From the NCBI GenBank assembly GCA_018136815.1, contig CM030933.1, forward strand, positions 1,116,001 to 1,180,000: 64,000 nucleotides of DNA, given 5' to 3'. The notes under the pieces were generated by a model. It did not search any database and was not told the origin of the DNA. It saw only the letters and a list, made by a program, of their open reading frames with translations. Source of the stretch: Isochrysis galbana. Its lineage: Eukaryota > Haptophyta > Isochrysidales > Isochrysidaceae. Position 1 is the stretch's first letter; each line of letters starts with the position of its first letter. Both the position numbers and the translations under genes were made by a program. Positions 50,397 through 60,117 of this stretch are shown here, in pieces.

Positions 50397-51521
50397 ATGT
50401 CGGTCGTCTTGCTCTTCCCTCTCCTCTCGGGCATGCTGCCCACCCAGAGGCTTGCGTCACAGCGCGAATCAACACCAAGGCAATGCCTCATGCCCGTGCA
50501 CGTCCCTCGGTGCGCTGCTCCCGCCCGATGCTGCGAGGCTGAGAAGCCTCCAGCTTCTTCATCGCCCTTCGAGGGAGGGCCGAGCAGTGCTGGCCCTGCG
50601 TCTACCACAGACGAGGGAGGCCAGAGCAACGCTCGCGTCCCGCGCAAGATGTCAGAAAATTGGTCAGGCGCTGGCATCTTTGCTGACGATGAGCCTCTGC
50701 CACTCTCATTCTGGCTGTTTGGCCGCTCACCGCGCCGCGCAATTCTTCCGACAATCGCCATTTGGGGAGTGATTGCGCCTGCCGTCAATCTCTGGGGTTC
50801 CGGATCCTTCCTCGCATCTTTATTTCCCGGCGCTGCACGTGACACAAGGTTGGACACCTTTTATCCGGTCGGTGAGCGCGGCTATCCCTACACAAAGGGG
50901 TTTCTTCAGCTCGACTACAATGTCGGCCGAGGTTTCAAGCGATATGTTGATGAAGCAGGGCGCTACGAGTTCCGTTATCCAGCTGAGTATGTGCAAGATG
51001 CTGCCGTTTTCATTCGCAAAGCTGATGCGGCATACTCGCAGCGCATGATGGACCCAACCCTGGCGGCAACTCCCAGCGCTCGTCCAATGTCACGTCGCTC
51101 AACTGGTCCAGATGTGGCCTTTGGTCCGGCTGGAGGCACTGGAGAGGAGAATCTTTCTGTTGTTATTGGATCGCTCACACCCGGCTTCACCTTGCGCGGC
51201 ACCCTTGGCCAACCAACAGAGGCTGCATCACGTCTCCTGGCAGAGACAATTGCCAAGGACGGAGTGCGCGAGACCACGCTGCTTTCGGCCTTCGAGCGTG
51301 CTTCCGCCCGAACGGGCAAGCCGCTCTATCAATTTGAGTACCGCGTTGACTATCCAAATTCAAGACAGCCTCCCACGTACACCATATGTGTGGTCGGCTC
51401 GTCGCGAGGAGCGCGCGGAGAAGAAACCCTCTTCACTTTTGCTTCACGTGTGCCTCAGGCGGTCTGGGATGCCAAAGCCGACGAACTTCGCGAGGCCGCA
51501 AACAGCTTTGTGCTTTTGTAG
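50397..51521 (+). CDS. PsbP-domain protein (thylakoid lumen type)
   Basis: Single exon, 374 aa. The N-terminal 150 residues look like a multipartite plastid-targeting region: a Ser/Pro/Arg-rich part, then RSPRRAILPTIAIWGVIAPA with a twin arginine before a hydrophobic stretch, as in Tat-dependent lumen proteins. The PsbP-like fold begins near GRYEFRYPAEYVQDAAVFIR, continues with ENLSVVIGSLTPGFTLRGTL, GQPTEAASRLLAETIAKDGV and GKPLYQFEYRVDYP, and ends with EETLFTFASRVPQAVW and an AANSFVL C-terminus. True PsbP is an oxygen-evolving-complex subunit; PsbP-domain relatives serve PSI assembly, NDH and other lumen roles, and sequence alone does not tell which applies here. An insert of about 35 residues (Ser/Pro/Gly-rich) splits the domain. 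Confidence 0.88.
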   Translation: MSVVLLFPLLSGMLPTQRLASQRESTPRQCLMPVHVPRCAAPARCCEAEKPPASSSPFEGGPSSAGPASTTDEGGQSNARVPRKMSENWSGAGIFADDEPLPLSFWLFGRSPRRAILPTIAIWGVIAPAVNLWGSGSFLASLFPGAARDTRLDTFYPVGERGYPYTKGFLQLDYNVGRGFKRYVDEAGRYEFRYPAEYVQDAAVFIRKADAAYSQRMMDPTLAATPSARPMSRRSTGPDVAFGPAGGTGEENLSVVIGSLTPGFTLRGTLGQPTEAASRLLAETIAKDGVRETTLLSAFERASARTGKPLYQFEYRVDYPNSRQPPTYTICVVGSSRGARGEETLFTFASRVPQAVWDAKADELREAANSFVLL

Positions 51522-52786
51522 ATTAAAGTCGCCATGTACCATGGAGGAGGGTCGACAACATACAATCTACAAGTACAATTTTGTTCTTCGTCTTGTAGCG
51601 AGAGATGCGAAAAGCGATTTGATGCCACGTCACGCGATGACGGCGAGTTCAATCGATCGATCAATGCCCATGCCATTACACACAATGCTAGCCTTAGTGA
51701 CCATTGATGATTATGTCTCTCCCTTCGAGCCCAGCTGTGGATGCCCCTTTATCCATGAACCATCGACACTGGGTTGCGTGGTGACTCGCAGGGCATTGAG
51801 TCATAAAAGCTGCGACCTTGCGATCACGAGCCACCAAAAACGGCGATCCACATGAGCCGTACAAGAAATCCAACCAAAGGATACGAGCATCACAAACCCC
51901 AACGTATCCCCGCCTCCCTGCGAGGCGGCAGGATTTCTTGCCTCCCCACATATAAAGTGGTACCGGCGGCTGAGCCGGTGTACATAGAGACAGGTCGTGC
52001 CAGGCGACAAGCTCTAAGCTCTGTGCTCTATCGAGAAAGCCCCTGCACCGGCGCCCGATGCCCGCAGCCTTTTTGTATGAAAAAGTACTTCAATATGAAC
52101 AATCAACGCTCGCGCCAACGCCCTTGTTTCATATGATTTCACAAAACTCGGCTCTTCTCTGTCCCACTCGCGGCGTCGCATTGCTAGGGCGGCCAAACAA
52201 TATTTCAACTTCTGAAGGCGTGAAAATGAGGAAGTAAGGATTGAGGAAATACACCAAAGTAAAGCGGTAGGAACCCCGGAAAACACCAATCTAGCACATA
52301 TTCGATGCCCTTTGTGTGGCCCCTAGACCCCCCCCCCCCCCCGGAGCCCCCAGAATGCAGCATAACCCCAAAACGGCAAGACACGCCTAAATACACTATC
52401 TCGAAGAGCCCAAAATTAAAACGACGCCGGGCGCGATGCGAGCCCGTTCTTGTTCATCAGCCTCGCGCCCGGCCTGCGCCAAGCCCCATATCCATATCCA
52501 TATCTATATACCTAGGAACCATCGAGCCTGCGACGCCTATCAATAAAATTTTTTCCAACAGGGAAGGTGCTAGGGGTAGGCATCTTTATCCGGATATTTG
52601 TCTTGGATATCTCTGGGGGGGGGGGGCAAATAATGGATATATCTCGGATACTTCCTGGATATTTGGGGGGGTGGGGGTGGGGGGGGGGGTAATTTTAGCC
52701 TTTTTGGGGGGGGGGAGGGGGGGGGGAGTGCCCTCGTGCCCCACCTTTCCCCTTCCTTTCTCTTTCTCCTCCCTTTGTGAGCAGCC
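51522..52786. other. Gene-free stretch
   Basis: No supported gene. 52585-52675 is a GGATAT/ATATCT cluster, with long G-runs between 52614 and 52727. Confidence 0.5.
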
Positions 52787-53242
52787 ATGGAATCTTACCG
52801 TATTTTTCCATTTACAGTAAAAAAGCGTGCCTTGCTGAGCGACGGCGACAGGGCGAGGGAGGCTGAAAGACATGCCAGGCGAGATGGGCGCCGATGGCCT
52901 CTGCCTCTGCCGCCCCACAGCTCCAGCATGCACGCGCCCCACAGCTCTTGCATGCACGCGCACGCGTCCCATCCTGCGCTCCTGCATGCACGCGAGCCTC
53001 ATTCATTCACACCCGCCACACTGGCTCCCTCATCACATGTGCAGGTCGCCGTTCGCGCCGAGGAGTCGCGAACAACGAACAACGATGCATCCGGCACCAA
53101 CGAGGACGCGCCGATGGAAGCCAGCGAGACTGGCGAGCGCGAGGTGAACGAGCGCGAGGAGGGCAGCGAGGCGACCGGCATTGGCAACGAGTCGCCTGAC
53201 ATCATCTCCATGCTGAAGGTGGGCGTGCGCGTCTACCCCTAG
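52787..53242 (+). other. Open frame of doubtful status
   Basis: A 151-codon frame from MESYRIFPFTVKKRALLSDG through His/Ser/Pro-rich repeats to an acidic segment TNEDAPMEASETGEREVNER. The middle consists of repeated GCATGCACGCGC words. The acidic end looks protein-like but no family or splice partner is visible. Confidence 0.2.
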
Positions 53243-53689
53243 AAGGTGCTGGTCCGAAGTTTTTTCTTCAGTGAACGTGCAGGTGAAGGTGAGGGTGCAG
53301 GAACTGCAGGTGAAGGTGACGAAGACACGGTGAACGGGGCGCGCCGGGCGGCCAGTAGCCCCCCAAGGTGGCTGTTGATCGTGCTCGCATGGGATTACAA
53401 GTTGAGAGCCAAAAGCCAAAAGTGATCAACTAGTGGGGCACACCACCCATGTTATCGGGAAAAATAAGCAGGCACCTGCACTGCACGCACACACCTTCAC
53501 TCCAACTGCGGCATCGACGCCACATACAGCTGCGGAGCCTGCGCACGCACATCGAAGCCCGCGCGTACACACCCGTTCCATTCAAAACAAGATCCTCAAG
53601 CTGATTCATTCACTCATGCGGAAATGGGAAGCGCGAAGCGCAGCAGCGGAAGTGCAGCAGCAACAGAACAGCCCTCGCTTGCCACGCTG

Positions 53690-53975
53690 GCCATTATTGG
53701 AGCCTCCCTGCTCCCTGCTCCCTGCGGCCTCTGTATGCCTGGCGACCAGGGAAGGGGGGGGAGTCAGCTCGAGGGCAGGCCCAGTATGCAGTATGGGCGT
53801 GGGAGTGCGAATCGCGGCCCGCGGAAACGAACGAAGGGTCTGGGCGAGGATGATGATTGCCCAGCCCCTGCCAGAGGGTAGGGGCTGAGGTTGGTTGTAC
53901 GGGCCCAAACCGGGGGGTTGTCGCATTCATCCTAGATGTGTCCGCGATGGAGTGAGGGGGGCGCGAGGCCCCCAT
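53690..53975 (+). repeat. Family B repeat, partial copy inserted in a transposon
   Basis: From GCCTCCCTGCTCCC-type sequence through GAGGGCAGGCCCAG, CAGCCCCTGCCAGAGGG, GTACGGGCCC and GAGGCCCCCATTG. The terminal TATAA palindrome is missing; the border falls directly into the transposase relic that follows. Confidence 0.75.
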
Positions 53976-54262
53976 TGCTTGCCGTCCTGGTACTTGAAGA
54001 ACTCGGCGGCGGCGACGTGGCCGGTGAGCAGCCGCTTCCCGTAGTCAAGCACGGTCTCGCGATAGACTAGGACTTTGCATCGCCGCAAGTTTTTGATGAA
54101 CAGCATCACCTCCTCCTCGACGAGGTCTGGCGGGTAGCTGACCGGCCGCCCCATCGTTGCAGGCACGTCGCGCTTGTTCTTCAGCGCCGCTTTGATTGAG
54201 TTGCGCGAGAACGCGAGCTTCTCGCCGCAGATGCGCTTCGCCGACTCCAAGATCTCATCCAT
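53976..54262 (-). pseudogene. DNA-transposase N-terminal fragment
   Basis: About 95 residues on the minus strand: MDEILESAKRICGEKLAFSR, then SIKAALKNKRDVPATMGRP, then EEEVMLFIKNLRRCKVLVYR. The helix-turn-helix look and the GRP...L...EE...I...R spacing recall the N-terminal DNA-binding parts of CENP-B/Tc-like transposases; superfamily not certain. It is cut off by the family B repeat at 53975. The matching element end lies 100 bp upstream at 54366-54430. Confidence 0.6.
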
Positions 54263-54365
54263 TCCACGTACGCGCTTTATTTAGGCCCTTTGCCCGCTCC
54301 ACGCACCCTTGCCACGCACGAAGCTGGAGTGTGAAGGCCATCGCGCGGCGGCTTTCAAGCTCAGG

Positions 54366-54430
54366 GTCCTACAAATACACCGAAATCGTAGGACGCGGTC
54401 CTATAATGTAGGACGGAACTTTTTAGCCGT
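54366..54430. mobile_element. End of the same DNA transposon family, right-facing
   Basis: GGTCCTACAAAT, then GTAGGACGCGGTCCTATAAT and GTAGGACGGAACTTTTTAGC, the reverse complement of 7325-7390. It sits upstream of the transposase relic in the expected orientation. Confidence 0.75.
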
Positions 54431-54556
54431 AATATTCCAACCATTAGACGGCATACCTTTCAGTGTATCTACATGTGTCAAGCGTAAATCTTTTCTTCGC
54501 CAATGGTACTCCTTCCACAGGTAGTACCTAGTACTCACACCTCATATGTGTCGTAC

Positions 54557-54815
54557 TGCATGCGCACGCACGGCGTCTCCGCGGGGGGACCGATGCACAA
54601 CGCGCCGTGCCCATGCACTACGGCGTGCACAATGTGATTGCAAGTCATCACAGGTGCTCCATGATAAATATCTCTTAAACTGCATGTTTATGTTGTATTC
54701 CTGATGCGCACGCACGGCGTCCCCGCGGGGGAACCGATGGTGCCCATGCACCGCGTGCACATTGGCGCAAGCAAGTCATCAAACGTACCCCGCGAGAAAT
54801 ATCTCTTAGGAAAAG
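54557..54815 (+). repeat. Imperfect direct duplication of about 120 bp
   Basis: Both copies hold GCGCACGCACGGCGTC, CCGCGGGG, ACCGATG, GTGCACA, CAAGTCATCA and AAATATCTCTTA in this order (54560-54675; 54702-54811). No gene. Confidence 0.8.
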
Positions 54816-54999
54816 CAGAGAAAAAAGTTGTTATGCGTTATGCCCACGCACGGCTAGTCTTTCATTTAATTTTAAAATACTGCTGTGTGTGTGTCGTGAC
54901 GGGTTTTATATGGAGAACCAGGAAGGCGGAAGGCCGTCCTCGCACGCGTCACGGACCTCGCCACCCAAGGATCGAGGATGAGGGGTGTTAGAAAAAGAC

Positions 55000-55240
55000 G
55001 AAAAAGATGAAAACTCAGCCTGCGTAGCTTGGGGTTACCGTGTGTGTGTGTGTGTGTTTTTTTGGGGGGGGGGTGCTATGCGCACGCGCCGCGTCCTTGT
55101 ATGTATACTGTATGTACTCATCTTCGTAATAATAATACTCTGGGGGAATTGTTGTGGCATTCCTACCTAAAAAGAAAACAAGCATTTCTCTGGGCTAAAA
55201 AAAATCACCTGGCCCTCTTTTGATGGAACGCGACTTTGGG
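55000..55240 (+). repeat. Repeat family C, copy 2
   Basis: AAAGACGAAAAAGATGAAAA, GTAGCTTGGGGTTACCGTGT, a GT/G-run, CACGCGCCGCGTC, TAATAATAATACTC and CACCTGGCCCTCTTTTGATG, matching 34600-34885 in opposite orientation. Confidence 0.75.
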
Positions 55241-55299
55241 GCTCGGGAGCGGTCGCGGCACGCTCCATAGGTCAAACTATAACAATAGTTTTTGTGCCT

Positions 55300-55750
55300 G
55301 CTTTAATAATAATAATTGACTTCCACGCTTCTTGCAGCGATTCGTAGGTCACTGCCTCCTCGTTTTCGATCAGAGCGGCCGTGAGCGACGCTGCGACGGC
55401 TGCGGCGGCCTGCTGCTGCTGCTCTCACGCTTGTCGCTTGTCCATATCGATGAGTGCGCGCGCAGCGGGGTCGGCCTTCAGCTCTTTGCTCTTTCAAAAT
55501 TTTGTACGTGCAGTACTCGCTCGCCTCGGAGAGCGTTGACTGCTGCAGGGCCTGCCTTACCGAGCTGAATCGTCCCGTGAGCACGGATATGGCGGCCACC
55601 CGCGATGCTTGCTCCTTCTTGCTTGGTGGTGCGTACGTGTCTGTGGCTGTGTGGTCGGGTGTGGTCGCCTCTTGAGCTGCCTCCAAGGGCGGAGCTTCCG
55701 ACTTGTCTTGACAGATAAAGGCGGGAAACTCTGCCCTTTGTCTTTTCAAT
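55300..55750 (-). pseudogene. Broken open frame, unknown
   Basis: The minus strand reads AEFPAFICQDKSEAPPLEAA, later SRVAAISVLTGRFSSVRQAL and SEASEYCTYKILKEQRAEG. The following region is protein-like in a different frame (AAVAASLTAALIENEEAVTY), with a TGA close by. It looks like one gene damaged by a frameshift, or two exons. No family recognised. Confidence 0.3.
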
Positions 55751-56658
55751 ATATATACGATATAACATATAACTCAATATCAATACAGTATACACGAGGG
55801 CTCTTCGCTGGAATGCTGGAATGGCGTTCGGGCGACAAGCTCGCGCGGCATTCACTTAAACAGCACGATTTATCCATTATCGCGGGGTTTGCACAACGTG
55901 TCGAGTGAAGCGGAGCGGAGGGGACGGGAAAAAAGGGCGATCTCGCCCTCGCCAGGGGGGGAGGGGGCTGAGAGTCCCGGAGGGGCGGGGAAGAGAGCGG
56001 AACGCCAGACTTTCCCCAGGGGAGGGGGAGAGAGAGGCAGGGGAGGGGGAGAGAGAGGCTTGGCAACGAGGGGTAGCAGAAGCAGCGGTGAGGACTGGAG
56101 GCTGGAAGGTTTGGAGGTGGCTCGAGCTCCGTTCGAACTTTCAAGAAGTCTTTCCGGCTTCCGCTCTTGGCTCGTGGGGGCGGCGGACGGCGGGCGCGTG
56201 CTTTGGGGGGGGGGGGGGGGGGAAGGGGGCGCGGGGGGGGGGGGGGGCGGGGGCGGGGGGCGGGGCGTTGCGCGCGCGGGGGGGTCGGTCTCGTCAAAGC
56301 CCGCCGGGCCCTCTGTTCCGTCACTTTCCGATCGACGGAACCCGCGGGGGGGGGGGGCGCGCCCGTCCAGCCCGCAGCACGTCATCAACCTCACGCCCCA
56401 GCAGTCGCGCCTTCCCTCCGCTCTCCGGCGCCCTCTCTCATCTGAAAAGACTACTCCCCTTCTTTCTCTCCTCCCTCCCTCCCTCCCTCCCTCCCTCCCT
56501 CTCTCTCTCTTCTTCCCTCCTCTCCCCCCCGGGAGCTTTCATCCCTTTCCCTCCCAGCTGTGCTTTGACGCGTCACCCACCGCCAGTCCAGCCACAGGAC
56601 CCCTACCAACCTCTCGCACACAACCTCTACCTTCCCGCTCCCCCGCCACTCCTCGCCG
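55751..56658 (+). promoter_or_regulatory. Upstream region of the isocitrate lyase gene
   Basis: 55920-56070 is purine-rich, 56195-56260 holds long G-runs, and 56465-56530 is a CT-rich tract (CCCTCCCTCCCTCCCTCCCT, then CTCTCTCTCT) ending about 130 bp before the start codon. Open frames across this region are low-complexity artefacts. Promoter location is inferred. Confidence 0.4.
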
Positions 56659-58648
56659 ATGAGACGCAGTGCGATCCAGATCTTTTCGAGGAGGCAGTCC
56701 ACCGTGCCGCTTGCGGGCAACATGCCTCGCATGCCGCCCAAGAAGAGGGACTTTGCCGCCGAGGTCAACGCCGTCAAGCAGTGGTGGCAGTCTGACCGCT
56801 TCAAGGACACGGCCCGGCCCTACAAAGCGGAGGTGAGGCTCTGAAATGATCGAATCATCAAACACGTAGAGATGTGCGTGAATTCGCTCACCATCCACCC
56901 CTAATTCTGCCTCTTTCTTTGCAGGACGTCGTCAAGCTTCGAGGATCCGTTAAGCAGGTTTTTGCTGCCGACGAGATGTCCACGAAGATGTATGAGACCC
57001 TGCAGCTCTGCAAGGCATCGGGCGGTCACTCTCGTACCTTTGGTAAGTCAGTCCCGTCTGCCACGACTGGCCCATTCTATTCGGGTATCGACAGCACACT
57101 TTAGACGAAGTGGAGCTCAGTGAGAGTCCACAATTGACATTCCATATAGGTGCACTTGACCCAGTCCAAGTTACTACCATGGCTCCGAAGCTGTCCTCCA
57201 TTTACGTCTCGGGCTGGCAGTCTTCGTCAACCGCCTCGACTTCAAACGAACCGGGCCCCGACTTCGCCGACTACCCGATGAGCACCGTCCCAAACAAGGT
57301 TGACCAGCTCTTCCGCGCCCTGCAGCACCACGAGCGCCGTCTTTGGGAAGAGGCGGTCCGCGAGGGAAAGCTGAATGAGGTGCCCGACATGATGACGCCC
57401 ATCATCGCCGACGGCGACACGGGACATGGTGGACTGACGGCAGTGATGAAGCTGACAAAGCTCTTCATCGAGGCCGGCGCGGCCGGAGTTCACTTCGAGG
57501 ACCAGTCGCCGGGTACCAAGAAGTGCGGTCACATGGGTGGCAAGGTGCTCGTCCCAACACAGGAGCATTGCGATCGCCTCAACGCTGCCCGCCTCCAGGC
57601 CGATGTCATGGGAACTGGCACGCTCATCATTGCACGCACTGATGCTGAGGCAGCCACTTTCATCTCCAACAACATTGACCCGCGCGACCACGCCTTCATT
57701 GTCGGCTCCGCCGTCGAACGTCCCCTTGCTGGCACCAACCTCGATGCGCTCACCCTCAACGACACGCTTGCACTTGCCAAGCAGCAAGGTCTTGACACGG
57801 AGGAGGTCACAAAGCAGTGGGCCGACGCTGCTAAGCTGTGCACTTACCCAGAAGCTGTTCGCGCCGCCGCAAAGGCCAATGGAGTCGCTCCTGCGAAGAT
57901 GGTCGCGTTCGAGAACTCCGTTGCCCAGGGTGCTGGCATGTCTGCCATGAAGAGGGAGGCGGAAGCCATTCTCGGAGATAAGGCACCTTACTTCTGCTGG
58001 GAGCAACCGCGAGCCCGTGAGGGATACTATCGTCTAAAGCCAGGAACCGACATGGCCATTGCTCGCGCCAAGGCCTACGCTCCCCACGCCGACCTCCTTT
58101 GGATGGAGACGGCCAAGCCAATCCTATCACAAGCGGAGGAGTTCGCCGCTGGTGTCCACGCAGCCTACCCGGGTAAGATGCTCGCGTATAACCTCTCGCC
58201 TTCTTTCAATTGGGACGCAGCTGGCATGACTGAGCAGCAAATGGAGGCATTCACTGGTGAACTCGGCCGCCGCGGCTTCGTGTGGCAGTTCATCACTCTG
58301 GCTGGCTTCCATGCTGATGGTCTCATCACCCACCAGTTTACTGAGGGCTACGCGGAGCGTGGCATGCACGCCTACGTCAACATGATCCAGCGTGCGGAGC
58401 GTGAGGCAGGTGTCAAGCTGCTGAGGCATCAGCATTGGTCTGGCGCCGAGCTCATGGATGAGCAGATGCGTATTGCTTCTGGAGGTTCCTCCTCCACCTC
58501 TGCGATGGGTGCGGGCGTGACTGAGTCGCAATTTGAGAGCAACACCAAGCAAGCTTATGCGAATCAGACGCGCATCTACTCGTCCATTGACGAGCCCGAC
58601 TACTTGCCCAACACCAAGCGCGTCCCCTCGTCGATGGATTCGCCGTGA
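56659..58648 (+). CDS. ICL: Isocitrate lyase
   Basis: Exons 56659-56832, 56925-57042 and 57150-58648 with GT-AG introns of 92 and 107 nt give 596 aa. It cleaves isocitrate to glyoxylate and succinate in the glyoxylate cycle, which lets cells grow from fatty acids or acetate. The catalytic loop [18 protein letters not shown] is intact, with the active-site Cys. Also present are [52 protein letters not shown], and the C-terminal [12 protein letters not shown] and [10 protein letters not shown]. The first 20 residues ([20 protein letters not shown]) form a basic, Ser-rich presequence, so mitochondrial import is likely rather than peroxisomal; the protein ends SSMDSP without a peroxisomal SKL signal. 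Confidence 0.97.
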
Positions 58649-59225
58649 GACTCTTTAATTCAACGCCGCCTTGGCCCATCGCCACGCAAAGTAATTACTT
58701 ATGACACCGTGAAGTTGCTCCATCATTCTCTAGGAACATACGGTCAAAACCACGGCTTCATTTCCTCGCCCTTCATTTCTCACCACGCAATGTGCGCTCG
58801 GCTGAGTTGCCTGGGTGCATGAGTGTGTTGGTAGGCGTTTGTTGGCCTCCTGTCTGTGCGGAGTTCTCATTTGATTCTTGGTGACTCGGTGAGTAACGAC
58901 TCCGCCATGGCGAGTGGCCACAAAGCACAACGATGCGAGCGTGCGGCGTCGTGCTGGAGATGAGGCACCCGATTTTGTCGGAGCGAGTGCCTTCTGAGTT
59001 GGCATTACCACCCTCTGAGCTTCTCCGTGAGCCTGTGCGTTCCCACATTCTCTTCCCACCTTGGGTAAAGGCAGATTTGAGCTCGTGGCGCGAGCGCATG
59101 GCGCCCGTCTTCTTTATCCGTGTTACTTGTGGACGTCTTGCGTCGTGTTGTCTTGTGCTTTTGTTGGCCGATATATGACGTTACGATAACGATATCGAAA
59201 ATACAGAATGCCTTTGTGCGAGGGG
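58649..59225. other. 3' flank of isocitrate lyase; no gene seen
   Basis: Frames on both strands are short and lack recognisable content. Confidence 0.45.
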
Positions 59226-59510
59226 CCAACTAAGTTGATACTTAGTTCGCTCATGGGGGGGCACGAGCACGAGCCCCCCTCTCTCTCCGCTCCTCCCCTG
59301 CCATGGGGGAGGAACCACCCACTCTCCTGGCACGCATGATGGCTTGCCAGGAGCACACAGCCCTGCTGACTCACTTCTCTCCCCACAGGCCCGTCTGACT
59401 CGCCCGTCCTGGCCCGTCGCGGCCTGCCCATCTCTCTGACCAGCCCCTCCTCCCCCCCTGGGCCCCCCTGTTCAGGACCCCCCAACCAGCTCCAGTCGTC
59501 CTACAGGTCC
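59226..59510 (-). repeat. Family A repeat, truncated copy
   Basis: AACTAAGTTGATACTTAGTT, CGCTCATGGGGGGGCACGAG, the CTCCTCCCCTGCCATGGGGG box and GGCTTGCCAGGAGCACACAG, in the order of other family A copies read backward. Confidence 0.85.
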
Positions 59511-60117
59511 GCCGCGGAGTAGGCCCAGGTCGGAATTTCGTTTGGAATCCGCCCAAATTTCTTCGGATATTTCGCTTCGCGTTCACTGCCCCAAATTTTG
59601 CAAATATTTTGCGAGGCGCGAGCGCGAGCGCTTGCGCGCGAGCGCGCTAGCCTGACGCCTAGCTACCTTTATACAGCCCCGCCGCCGCCGCTAGCCGCTA
59701 TCTGTATTTGGTATTTGGCTACATGAATGGGCTTTTCACTTTTCACCTAGATAGAGCGAGGATTGACACTCATTGACTACCCGCCAACGGCGTCGCCGTA
59801 GCCGTAGCTCTTGCTGTCGCCGTTGCCGTTGCTGTTGCAGATGTTGCAGTCACTGTCACAGTCGACAGTCGCCGTCGCAACAACTCTTGACTCTTGCTGC
59901 CGTTGCCGTTGGCATCGCTGCCGCAGGCTCAGGCTCCTCCTCCTCGGACTCCTCGGACCTCGGACTCGTCCACCACGATCTCGGTGTGGCGCCTCTTGCG
60001 GCTGTGGCGAGGATGGTGGTTCGTCCCGAGTTCGACGCCGTCCAAAGTTTGCCTCTAGAGTACCTTACCACTGTGAACTTCTTGTTTGTTCGCTACGCGT
60101 CCTCGGAATGAGAAGCG
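59511..60117. other. Gene-free stretch before the GNAT-CPBP gene
   Basis: 59780-59890 is a (GCCGTTGCCGTTGC)-type repeat coding for nothing recognisable. A Ser-rich frame (GSGSSSSDSSDLGLVHHD, later LEYLTTVNFLFVRYASSE) ends 60111; I cannot support it as a gene. Confidence 0.4.
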
